From positions 1 through 57,698 of IMG/VR virus record IMGVR_UViG_3300023116_000053: a DNA stretch of 57,698 bases; one strand, 5' to 3'. Positions 15,834-22,749 of the stretch are shown here, one piece after another; within the stretch, counting starts at the first letter, position 1, and each line of letters begins with the position of its first letter. This DNA is from a virus. Below the pieces are notes generated by a model. The model made no database searches, had not been told where the DNA came from, and worked only from the letters and a program-made list of their open reading frames with translations. The translations under genes and the position numbers were made by a program.

Positions 15834-17627
15834 TTAGTTACCAGACTCGCCAAGCAATCCTCGTACAATTACCAAACCATACATATCTGGTTTGACCATT
15901 TTTTTCGCATAGCGAGTACGAACGATTTTACGAGGCGTAAAGTCTTCGGTTCCAAGAATCGTGGGAGATACTTGCAGTGGAACATAGGGAGCATAAACAT
16001 ATCCGCTTTCGAGGAAAGAACTACCTTTTCGTCCTACAAGAATCAAATTGCGAGGAAAATATGGGTCAACATATACATCCCACTTCTTAGAAATAGAACC
16101 AACTTTTTCACAACCTACAGTTCCAGTGTTGACATCAGAAGTCACAGTGGAAGATTTAAATCCATTGGTTTGTTCTACAATCGCAGCAACTTCAGGGCCA
16201 CAGACAAAGAAGTTTGCACCTCCACGCAGAGTCTTACGGTGCATTAAAGCACTCAGGTCTTGAATTGTGTGGAGCAGAGTTTCATTCCACTCAGAAACGT
16301 TTCCAGTGAAATCTGGAGCCTTCGAACTTGCTCCGATTTCCAGACCAGTTTCGCGATGCAAGAACATACCAGGAGAACGAGACCAGTAATATTTACCACA
16401 AGTTGCTCCATTAATAAGGTCAACAATGATTTCTCGGTCGATTTCCAAAGCGATTTCTTCAGACAGAATCTGAGTTAATTCAACTTCAGCATCAAGGTTG
16501 TGATAAGCACTCAAGTCTTCACCCAATTCTGGGGTCCACTTTGCTTTGAGTTTTTTGCCAATTGCAGTAACTGCAATCGAATCGATATTTAAGTCGATTT
16601 CGGGAATGTCGGGTTCGTTTTCCAAACCCCAAACATCTTGACCTTGAATAGAGCCGAGCGCACCACCATTCTGGAAATTGTCAACAATCGGAAAAGTAAA
16701 CTCAAGTTTCGGACCAGTTGTTCCTGAAAGTTGAACAGGGGTTCGAGACCCATCCCAAGACACATTGAAAAGCAACAATTCGGTCTTTCCAGATCCAGAA
16801 TATTGAGTCAATCGTCTTGCTTGCACATCGTTAGCAGCGAACAAACCATGCCCATCAGAACTTGACACATGAATGGAAACAAGGTTTTCGTCGTTAAAGT
16901 AAGCACCAGCAGAAGTGTCATCCAAATCACTTAAAGTAATTTTAGTAACAGCAACATTTGTAGTTCCCGAAACAAATTCAGGGTCAAAACGACAAAGTTT
17001 CATCAATTCTTCTTCTAATACAGCATTTCGTGTGACTGTACCTGGGGTGTTTACTACACCACCGTATGTTCCAGAAAGAACTGTGGTAGTGTTTACTTCT
17101 TTCGAGCCAGTAGGAGAAGAGTACCCTTGGTTTAAACTGAAAAAGCCAAGTTCTCCATTTTGTTCGGTAAGTAAAGCACCTCCAGTAATTTCTGAACCAA
17201 GTCGTCCTTGCCCGTATACAGACTGATTAAGGTCTGAATATAGACGCTGATAATCTTCCCCGTATCCAGCAGGACGAGATAGTTTAAAATCCAAGAAGAA
17301 AATCAATCCAGAAGGAAGAGACATGGGTTGTACAGAGACTAAGTTGTTTGCAATTAGATCTCCAAAGACTCTTCGAACGAGAGGGAACGCTACAGAAGCA
17401 AAACCTTCTACGTCACCTCCCCCTGCTCTAGCCATAACCGATGCTTCTTTCAAAAGTTGCTTTGCTTGGTTTTCAAGCAAGACGGCCATGTTTTGTCGCG
17501 ATGTTTCAGTATCCAAACCTTCTAAAAGTCCGGTATTTTCCCACTTATTCAAGAGGGCAGCACTTTCTTTAAGCTTTTCGTTTTCGCGACGAGTAATGTT
17601 TTTTGTTAATGAACCTAAAATACTCAT
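15834..17627 (-). CDS. 23: Major capsid protein, T4 gp23-like
   Basis: A 597-residue protein with the gp23 plan: an N-terminal helical pro-region of about 61 residues, then SVAFPLVRRVFGDLIANNLVSVQPMSLPSGLIFFLDF (about residues 78-114), matching the gp23 segment after its cleavage site. Later come ELGEDLSAYHNLDAEVELTQILSEEIALEIDREI and a C-terminal YVPLQVSPTILGTEDFTPRK. LLKE61/A62 is a good candidate cleavage site for the gp21-like protease encoded upstream. It forms the hexamers of the icosahedral head. A strong terminator follows. Very confident. Confidence 0.95.
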   Translation of the reverse strand: MSILGSLTKNITRRENEKLKESAALLNKWENTGLLEGLDTETSRQNMAVLLENQAKQLLKEASVMARAGGGDVEGFASVAFPLVRRVFGDLIANNLVSVQPMSLPSGLIFFLDFKLSRPAGYGEDYQRLYSDLNQSVYGQGRLGSEITGGALLTEQNGELGFFSLNQGYSSPTGSKEVNTTTVLSGTYGGVVNTPGTVTRNAVLEEELMKLCRFDPEFVSGTTNVAVTKITLSDLDDTSAGAYFNDENLVSIHVSSSDGHGLFAANDVQARRLTQYSGSGKTELLLFNVSWDGSRTPVQLSGTTGPKLEFTFPIVDNFQNGGALGSIQGQDVWGLENEPDIPEIDLNIDSIAVTAIGKKLKAKWTPELGEDLSAYHNLDAEVELTQILSEEIALEIDREIIVDLINGATCGKYYWSRSPGMFLHRETGLEIGASSKAPDFTGNVSEWNETLLHTIQDLSALMHRKTLRGGANFFVCGPEVAAIVEQTNGFKSSTVTSDVNTGTVGCEKVGSISKKWDVYVDPYFPRNLILVGRKGSSFLESGYVYAPYVPLQVSPTILGTEDFTPRKIVRTRYAKKMVKPDMYGLVIVRGLLGESGN

Positions 17628-17638
17628 AACGTTTTTTC

Positions 17639-18850
17639 CTATGTTTTAGTTATTCCAGCAATTTTTTTCCATCGAGCAGTTTGTTGTTCTTCAATTATGC
17701 TGGGTTTTGGTTTTTCTTTGGAATTTTGAGTTAAAGAGTTATTTTTTCGTACAGTTGCTTCTCTCAGTGATTTTGGTGCTTTCTTTTGTTTGACAACACC
17801 CACTGCCGAGTTTAACGTTTCAAAAATAACTTTTGCCTCTTCAACAGTTTTTGCTTCGCTTATCTTTTGCTTGAAAAGATTTTTCTGTCGCTCATTCAAA
17901 GAGTCATTCCGTAATGCTCGATTTATATGCAACAATTTTGCATTTAAAAGATTTGTTGTGTTAATATGTTCTTTCAATAAATTTGTTATATTCAACAATT
18001 CATCGTATTTTTTATTTAATTCTTTATTTTCGCGAACTTTCATAAAATACTTTTGTTTGAGTTCTTCATCTTCTTCTTTATTTACATTTTCTTTTGCTTT
18101 GGATACATTAAGAAAATCTTGAGTCAATCCTTTGTTCAAAGATGGTTGCGCTTGATGGCCATGTCCGACTTCTAAATCATAATCTAGGACATCAAAATCT
18201 TCACTTTCAAACAAATCGTTTGCTTCTTCAATTGGAACACAATTAGGGACTTTTTTCCCATTTTTTGTTTTCATGCCAACTTGTTCGTATCCTTTCCAAC
18301 AAGGCTTTTTTTCATTTAAGAAGCCATCTTCATTTAATTCATAATCTTCCTCTTCTTCGGGAGATTCCTCAACAAAAGAGACAGGAACGTTTTCCTTGCT
18401 CGTCTTTTGTTGATTTTTTTTGTTTCTAACTGTGGCTATTTCAGATTCTAATTGTTCGAAGTTAATTTCAATTTCTTCTTCTTCGTCATCACCTTCTAAA
18501 GAAAAATCACCAGACATTGGAATGTCTTCGAAGTCACTCGACAAATCAATAATTTGTTCATCATCAGAAATATCATCTTCTTCTTCTGGACCTAAGTCTG
18601 GCATCCCCCCAAACATACCCCCTTCATCTCCAGCATCTAACATTTCACTGCCTTCGTTGTCGAAGTCAGGCATTTTATCATCATCGGACAAAGGTGGAGA
18701 TAGGTTGTCCTCTTCTTCGCTCATCATCTTTTCAAAAATTTTCTGATAATCTTCTGCGTGTCTTTCCAAAGTTTTTTCTTCTGCTAGTTTGGAAATTGCA
18801 GATTTCAATTCTTTAGCGTCAATTATTGATTGTTCAAGCATATTACTCAT
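17639..18850 (-). CDS. 22: Prohead core scaffolding protein, gp22-like
   Basis: A 403-residue, very acidic protein directly upstream of the major capsid gene, the position of T4 gene 22. It has long Asp/Glu runs (residues about 45-170) and a C-terminal helical region (about 265-345: KYDELLNITNLLKEHINT, AKLLHINRALRNDSLNERQK, FKQKISEAKTVEEAKVIFETL) with the shape of gp22-type scaffolds. Several L-x-E sites could be cut when the protease digests the core. A KKPCWKGYEQVGMK ... VPNCVP insert near residue 180-205 recurs in phage proteins as a small Cys-containing module of unknown role. Call based on composition and position. Confidence 0.75.
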   Translation of the reverse strand: MSNMLEQSIIDAKELKSAISKLAEEKTLERHAEDYQKIFEKMMSEEEDNLSPPLSDDDKMPDFDNEGSEMLDAGDEGGMFGGMPDLGPEEEDDISDDEQIIDLSSDFEDIPMSGDFSLEGDDEEEEIEINFEQLESEIATVRNKKNQQKTSKENVPVSFVEESPEEEEDYELNEDGFLNEKKPCWKGYEQVGMKTKNGKKVPNCVPIEEANDLFESEDFDVLDYDLEVGHGHQAQPSLNKGLTQDFLNVSKAKENVNKEEDEELKQKYFMKVRENKELNKKYDELLNITNLLKEHINTTNLLNAKLLHINRALRNDSLNERQKNLFKQKISEAKTVEEAKVIFETLNSAVGVVKQKKAPKSLREATVRKNNSLTQNSKEKPKPSIIEEQQTARWKKIAGITKT

Positions 18851-18933
18851 TTTTTAAGAAAATCCCACTTTTTATGATAAATAGGTTAAGTTTTCATTTT
18901 GTTCGTTTTTGCAAATGAAAAAATAAAATAGTC
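18851..18933 (-). promoter_or_regulatory. Gap upstream of the scaffold gene, with a CTATTTATC motif
   Basis: The 83-nt gap contains CTATTTATC on the minus strand (18876-18884), 26 nt before the scaffold start. A promoter here would raise scaffold and capsid output. An AT-only inverted repeat (TTTTCATTT/AAATGAAAA) is present without a U-tract. Confidence 0.3.
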
Positions 18934-19320
18934 TTAACCACTAATCCCAACAGATGAAGATATATCCCACATTCTGTTAGGAGAAATGTTGGTCAATTCA
19001 GCCAACAATTGAAAGCCAGTGTTGCCATTATTCGCAATCAACCAAACTTCTTTACACTTTACATCGTAAGTTAAACTATCTCCTGATGCTATTACAAAAG
19101 TATGTTTATTAGAACGCACTGTCGGGTCAACAGGGGAAGCAAAGGCTAGTTCTACCGCATCTGAACCTGTGACGTTTATTGTTATGCTTTTTGTAATGCT
19201 AGGGAATTGTATATTGATGTTTGAAGGGCTTGCTCCTAAATCTGAGCCTGTTATAAATGGTATACCTGAAACTTGATACGCACCAACATGGCCAATTCCT
19301 GTTTCATATTTGTTGTTCAT
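18934..19320 (-). CDS. Small structural protein of the head cluster, beta-rich
   Basis: A 128-residue protein beginning NNKYETGIGHVGAYQVSG, followed by strand-rich Thr/Ser/Val sequence (INIQFPSITKSITINVTG; SNKHTFVIASGDSLTYDVKCKEVWL). It resembles small beta-sandwich proteins encoded near capsid genes of marine myoviruses, perhaps head decoration or head fibre proteins. AAGGAAAG precedes the start. No specific family could be named; the structural role is by context. Confidence 0.6.
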   Translation of the reverse strand: MNNKYETGIGHVGAYQVSGIPFITGSDLGASPSNINIQFPSITKSITINVTGSDAVELAFASPVDPTVRSNKHTFVIASGDSLTYDVKCKEVWLIANNGNTGFQLLAELTNISPNRMWDISSSVGISG

Positions 19321-19333
19321 TTTTCTTTCCTTT

Positions 19334-19792
19334 TTAATTTGTCGTCCAGCATGTAATATCAGCGTGTTGAACAGTTACATTTGTTGAGTCAGAAATATTT
19401 CTGACTCTCATCTCCATCAAATCATCTTTGTTTATTTTAAAAACATAAATGTGGCTTGAAGCTATAGGTATTGTTTTGTAATTAAAAGAAAAAACTGAAA
19501 GAGGTTGCAAGACATTGTTTAAAAAAATACCAAATTCAAAATCTACGTTGTTAGTTGCTGCTAAGATTTGTGCATCTAAATAACAAACCACAGTCTTCTG
19601 AGTGTTATAAGTGTATTTTAAACTTTTGTTGTCACTGTGCAGTTCAAACCCATAATTACTTGAGTTTCCATCCCAATTTGAAACATTTATTACTGTCCAT
19701 TCGTTAAGGTTGGATATTGATGTAACATCAGTATTGTTGGAAAAGTTAATTTCTCCAACTTGTCTATTATTAGATGGAATGTGTATTGTCAT
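19334..19792 (-). CDS. Beta-sandwich (jelly-roll-like) structural protein
   Basis: A 152-residue protein with alternating strands (NEWTVINVSN, KTVVCYLDAQILA, DFEFGIFLNNVLQPLSVFSF, SSHIYVFKINKDDLMEMRVRNIS, NVTVQHADITCWT). This strand order and the 'FEFGIFLNN' strand recall TNF/C1q-like trimeric domains common in phage fibres and decoration proteins. It overlaps the upstream hydrolase-like gene by 4 nt. A head-fibre or receptor-contact role is inferred; no family was recognised with certainty. Confidence 0.55.
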   Translation of the reverse strand: MTIHIPSNNRQVGEINFSNNTDVTSISNLNEWTVINVSNWDGNSSNYGFELHSDNKSLKYTYNTQKTVVCYLDAQILAATNNVDFEFGIFLNNVLQPLSVFSFNYKTIPIASSHIYVFKINKDDLMEMRVRNISDSTNVTVQHADITCWTTN

Positions 19793-20463
19793 TTTTTTTC
19801 AAACGGTCTAACTATAGACCAATACCTCTTTAGTCCATTGTTGTTGCTTTTGTTTTTATACCAATAGTCGTAACCTGCACCATTAGCACTAGGAGATGCT
19901 GCCCAAGTATTTAAAGCGTCAACATTATTAATTTTTATATGAGGTTCTTCGGCAACTATAAACCAATGATGGGGTAAGTTGTCGCCATAACCTATGACGC
20001 CGACATCCCCACCTTGTGCATCGTTAGGGTTTGTAATTATATTGTTTGCCCAACCTAAATTTATAAAAGCATCGCAAAGGCCATTTTTTTCTTGTAAGGA
20101 TTCTTTTTTTAAGTTTTCTATTTGTGTATTTGTTATCTTGTCTTCTAATTTTAGTAACTTTAGAGCATGTATGATGCACCAAAGGCTTGTCCCTAAGCAA
20201 GCGACTGGAATTTTCTCGTCTTTCTTTAAGGGAGAACCTTCATGTGGGGCAGCAGGATAACACCACAGAACTCTCTTTCCATTCCATTTTGTGTCTGTGG
20301 CTTGGTTTTCTTTTACTTCTTTGTGTAATTCTTTTATAGGAGGGGGGCATCCGTGGTCTAATTCAAGAGAGTCAGTGGAATACTTTAGTTTATCTTTGAA
20401 GTGTTCCTCACAATACATTTGAACTTTTACCAATGCAACTCTCCAATCATCACTTGTTGTCAT
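19789..20463 (-). CDS. Papain-like (NlpC/P60- or CHAP-type) hydrolase candidate
   Basis: A 224-residue protein. PVACLGTSLWCIIHAL (about residues 86-101) could hold the nucleophilic Cys at a helix start, and GGDVGVIGYGDNLPHHWFIVAEE (about 152-174) has the 'GD(V/L) ... H' layout of papain-like amidases, where the His follows a strand. Such folds cut peptidoglycan peptides or amides. Other folds are possible, since the match is only by motif order. It lies between the bS21-like gene and small structural genes, so it could be virion-associated or an endolysin. No other obvious endolysin is seen in the window. Confidence 0.45.
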   Translation of the reverse strand: MTTSDDWRVALVKVQMYCEEHFKDKLKYSTDSLELDHGCPPPIKELHKEVKENQATDTKWNGKRVLWCYPAAPHEGSPLKKDEKIPVACLGTSLWCIIHALKLLKLEDKITNTQIENLKKESLQEKNGLCDAFINLGWANNIITNPNDAQGGDVGVIGYGDNLPHHWFIVAEEPHIKINNVDALNTWAASPSANGAGYDYWYKNKSNNNGLKRYWSIVRPFEKK

Positions 20464-20662
20464 TTTTTTTCTTTTTTTCCAAGAAGATTGTGCGTTTTTT
20501 TTCCATTCTTTTTTTGTCAGATTTTTTTACAAAATACATTTTTTCTTTATATTTTTCCAAACATCCACTTTTGTAAACTTTCTTTTTAAATCGTCGTATA
20601 AGACTTTCAGATGTTTCATTTGTTTTCAATTGAACTTCTGCGTTGTTACTGTTTATTAACAT
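20450..20662 (-). CDS. rpsU: Ribosomal protein bS21 homologue
   Basis: A 70-residue, strongly basic protein. VQLKTNETSESLIRRFKKK followed by YKSGCLEKYKEKMYFVKKSDKKR and a Lys-rich tail matches the full length of bacterial bS21 (about 71 residues): the N-terminal 'E(n)E....LRRFKR' strand-helix, the 'G.L...R.R..Y.KP..KR' middle and the basic end. bS21 sits on the 30S platform near the 3' end of 16S rRNA and affects mRNA start selection. Phage-encoded bS21 genes are known from marine and huge phages. The gene is embedded among head genes, starts after AAGGA, and overlaps the hydrolase-like gene by 14 nt. Confidence 0.85.
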   Translation of the reverse strand: MLINSNNAEVQLKTNETSESLIRRFKKKVYKSGCLEKYKEKMYFVKKSDKKRMEKKRTIFLEKKKKNDNK

Positions 20663-20674
20663 TTTTTTTCCTTT

Positions 20675-21040
20675 TTAATTTTTAAAAAACATGCTTATAT
20701 CTACACCTGAATCATTAAAATCTAAACCGGGGAATCTTTTTGAAGCAGATACTCCGCTTGTGTCAGATAGAGACTCGTTAATTTCTTTCGATGGGGTTAC
20801 ACCGTCAAACACGTCAACACCGTTGTACATATCTTTGCTTAAATTAGATAAGTTTTTGACTTTTTTGTTTGGTATTTGACTTATTTTTTTACTTTTGTTT
20901 TCGGATATAACTTCTACATTATTAATTGCTAAAATTGTTTCAGAAATAACATTTGAAAGTAAATTTTCTTCCATTATCATTTCTTTTATACATTCTTTAA
21001 TGAGAGGTTTTACTAATTTTACAAAATCTTTTTTTTTCAT
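20675..21040 (-). CDS. Prohead core-like small protein downstream of the protease
   Basis: A 121-residue protein beginning with a helix FVKLVKPLIKECIKEMIMEE, a version of the shared tag, followed by LLSNVISE. The tail contains GVDVFDGVTPSKE and SGVDISMFF, a repeated GVD-(V/I) theme near the C-terminus seen in small phage proteins next to prohead proteases. Its place after the protease and before the scaffold fits a prohead core component (compare T4 gp67/gp68), but no direct match to those is visible. Expected to be degraded or packaged. Confidence 0.6.
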   Translation of the reverse strand: MKKKDFVKLVKPLIKECIKEMIMEENLLSNVISETILAINNVEVISENKSKKISQIPNKKVKNLSNLSKDMYNGVDVFDGVTPSKEINESLSDTSGVSASKRFPGLDFNDSGVDISMFFKN

Positions 21041-21058
21041 TTTTTTACCTTTGAAGGG

Positions 21059-21670
21059 TTATTTCAAAATATCAATCAAAGCAAGTTGATATTTTTCTTT
21101 ATAGGACAGTTTTCTGTTGCTGTATGGAATCTTACATTCTTTCATTAAAAACGCATCTCTAGTAGAAGGTTCTTGAACGATGTCAAAACAAACTAATTGG
21201 AAGTCTTCTTCCACAATAATACCCTCTTTTGTTTCTTTGACTGAACCTAAACCTCTAGAGGAAATTCCAAATTTTATATTATCTTTTATAAGACCTTCTA
21301 AAATCTGTCCAGATGGGTGATGTTTGAGGATTCTTAATTTCCCCTTCAAATCTTTTCCTTCCCACCACAAGTCTTCAACAATGTGACAAACATTTTTTAG
21401 ATCGATTTCTGCTGAGTCTGGATGGTTTAACTCGCCCACTGCTCTATTTTCTTCTATGACTTTTCTATAATTTTCAACTTCTCTCTTGAGAATGGATTCA
21501 CTGTATACCCTTCCATTTCCATTTTTTTCATCTGCTCTTTGGACAGTTCCAGTCAAATAGATGATTCCTTCGTTTTTTATTCTATATTTTTCTGATTCTG
21601 TCAAATAATCTTGACAGATTCCGCTAGGGCATAAATTATAGAATTCTCTCAATAATACTTTCTTATTCAA
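21059..21670 (-). CDS. 21: Prohead core protease, T4 gp21-like
   Basis: A 203-residue serine protease of the prohead family. It has NGNGRVYSESIL (residues 50-61), the His motif GELNHPD (79-85, H83) and the Ser motif FGISSRGLGS (134-143, S137 or S138). T4 gp21 is 212 residues. It cuts the capsid protein, scaffold and internal proteins at L-x-E or I-x-E sites during head maturation. Start is TTG at 21670 with AAAGG nine nt upstream. A terminator lies just upstream of this gene, so it probably has its own promoter within 21671-21700. High confidence. Confidence 0.92.
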   Translation of the reverse strand: MNKKVLLREFYNLCPSGICQDYLTESEKYRIKNEGIIYLTGTVQRADEKNGNGRVYSESILKREVENYRKVIEENRAVGELNHPDSAEIDLKNVCHIVEDLWWEGKDLKGKLRILKHHPSGQILEGLIKDNIKFGISSRGLGSVKETKEGIIVEEDFQLVCFDIVQEPSTRDAFLMKECKIPYSNRKLSYKEKYQLALIDILK

Positions 21671-21699
21671 TTTATATTACCTTTTGATATTGTTTGCAT

Positions 21700-21732
21700 A
21701 AAAAAACCAAGTATTTTATAGTAAATACTTGG
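21700..21732 (-). terminator. Rho-independent terminator upstream of the protease gene
   Basis: On the minus strand CCAAGTATTT and AAATACTTGG form a 10-bp perfect stem around a short loop (21707-21732), followed by seven U residues (21700-21706). It ends transcripts carrying the terminase, portal, small membrane protein and the 19-codon ORF, and separates them from the head operon. Confidence 0.88.
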
Positions 21733-21757
21733 CAGGATTCATTTAGGTTGTTTTTTA

Positions 21758-21777
21758 TCGAGGTTTTCTACCTCGAC
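21758..21777 (-). other. Hairpin between the 19-codon ORF and the terminator
   Basis: TCGAGG and CCTCGA form a 6-bp GC-rich stem with a loop of about seven nt. It is not followed by a U-tract in either direction, so it is a structural element of the RNA and not a terminator. Confidence 0.55.
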
Positions 21778-21779
21778 AT

Positions 21780-21839
21780 TCAGCAACCTTCTTTGCAACG
21801 ACGAATCGTTGGCATCATGAATTTCTTTGAAATTCTCAT
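21780..21839 (-). CDS. 19-codon ORF behind a perfect Shine-Dalgarno sequence
   Basis: The minus strand reads TAAGGAGGTGATAATG, and the frame continues MRISKKFMMPTIRRCKEGC then TGA. The peptide is short, basic and has two Cys. No other start in the window has such a strong ribosome-binding site; it overlaps the stop of the preceding membrane protein gene. The ORF may encode a real small peptide, or translation may be incidental to an RNA that base-pairs with 16S rRNA. No homologue is recognised. Confidence 0.5.
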   Translation of the reverse strand: MRISKKFMMPTIRRCKEGC

Positions 21840-21852
21840 TATCACCTCCTTA
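21840..21852 (-). promoter_or_regulatory. Perfect anti-anti-Shine-Dalgarno site
   Basis: The minus-strand sequence TAAGGAGGTGAT is exactly complementary to the conserved last 12 bases of bacterial 16S rRNA (ATCACCTCCTTA). Spacing from GGAGG to the ATG is five bases. It also contains the TAA stop of the upstream gene. Confidence 0.85.
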
Positions 21853-22140
21853 TTGGGTAAGATTCAGATTTAAACCACAATCTGTGAACAACTTATCTAG
21901 TATATAATTGACGCCAGAACTTAAGAATCCTAAACACAGTCCTGTAACCCAACTTCCATCGAAGTTAAACAAAATTGTTTTACCGCTGATGGACCATATT
22001 AGTAAGCCTGTCCAAAAACCCATACACATACTACATTTAAATAGATACCATTTTGGTCGAAAAATCTTTAAAATTTCTGAATACAACAATATTTGCGTCA
22101 AGCCAAATGAAACTAATGAAAAAATCGCAATTTGAGACAT
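21850..22140 (-). CDS. Small membrane protein, DUF1360-like
   Basis: A 96-residue protein with hydrophobic segments at about residues 4-22 and 43-52 and a weaker one near 65-82. The motif FKCSMCMGFWTGLLIW (about 34-49) matches the 'C..C.GFW.G' pattern of DUF1360-type small membrane proteins that are common in phages. Function unknown. It is expressed with the portal/terminase block and its stop overlaps the strong ribosome-binding site of the following tiny ORF. Confidence 0.65.
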   Translation of the reverse strand: MSQIAIFSLVSFGLTQILLYSEILKIFRPKWYLFKCSMCMGFWTGLLIWSISGKTILFNFDGSWVTGLCLGFLSSGVNYILDKLFTDCGLNLNLTQ

Positions 22141-22224
22141 TTTAACACCTTTTTTTTGTTTAGCCGAAGTTCTATTCGAAAAGTAAATAAACTCGCGCTA
22201 GGACAACTCCCAGGCCACCCTATG
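22141..22224 (-). other. 84-nt gap with a small possible hairpin
   Basis: Just downstream of the 179-frame gene the minus strand has CTGGGA-gttg-TCCTAG, a 6-bp stem including one G-U pair. There is no good U-tract, so it is not called a terminator. AAAAGG precedes the next ATG. Confidence 0.25.
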
Positions 22225-22749
22225 CTATTCGTACATGTAACCAAATGTTGAACCAAATGCATATGGCCTGCCAGATCGAGGAATGACCCCTTTGTACTCT
22301 TCGTGAGGCACATCGCCTAAATCTGTAGATTCACTTTCTTCTGGATTGTACATGCTTCTGTCAACCATGTCTTTGTATTCTTTTTCTTTTTTAAAATAAT
22401 TATCTTCTTTTTCTAAGAATTTGCCGATATTTGCTATAATCATATCAAATTGGTTAATTTTTTCTTCTGGCTCAACAATTTTTCCTTCAATAGAATAATA
22501 TACTGAACCTCCTGTAACACTTTCAGGTACTATCAGCCCTGTTTTAACCAAGAAGTCAAAAAATAAATCTTGAGAGCCATAAACAAAATCAGACATTTCA
22601 TCTTTTGGGAAAGTGATGATTTTTTGTAATTTTGGAATAATAACAATATCGATGTCTGGATGGTCTGTTATCATAATTCTTCCATCGATAGTCCGACTGA
22701 TTTTTAATTTATACGATGGTAGTTTTACTTTGTTAATTTTTATCTTCAT
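22225..22749 (-). CDS. Conserved-looking phage protein near the portal, unknown
   Basis: 174 residues from the ATG at 22749; a TTG five codons earlier would overlap the upstream gene more and lacks a ribosome site. The N-terminal half has strands KLKISRTIDGRIMITDHPDIDIVIIPK; the C-terminal half is helical and charged (about residues 95-130). The opening 'ISRTIDGRIMI' style recurs in proteins next to portal genes in related phages, but no function is known. Possibly a head-assembly or virion component. Confidence 0.6.
   Translation of the reverse strand: MKIKINKVKLPSYKLKISRTIDGRIMITDHPDIDIVIIPKLQKIITFPKDEMSDFVYGSQDLFFDFLVKTGLIVPESVTGGSVYYSIEGKIVEPEEKINQFDMIIANIGKFLEKEDNYFKKEKEYKDMVDRSMYNPEESESTDLGDVPHEEYKGVIPRSGRPYAFGSTFGYMYE

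Noticed and set aside
18885-18933. Inverted repeat TTTTCATTT/AAATGAAAA as a terminator before the scaffold gene
   Set aside because: The stem is A/T only and no U-tract follows in either direction.
21841-21852. ATCACCTCCTTA on the plus strand as a fragment of a 16S rRNA gene
   Set aside because: Only 12 bases match and the flanks do not look like rRNA; it is better explained as a strong ribosome-binding site on the minus strand.
22113-22313. Minus-strand 66-codon frame between the 174-residue gene and the small membrane protein
   Set aside because: Overlaps the end of one gene and the start of the next in a different frame; composition and context give no support.
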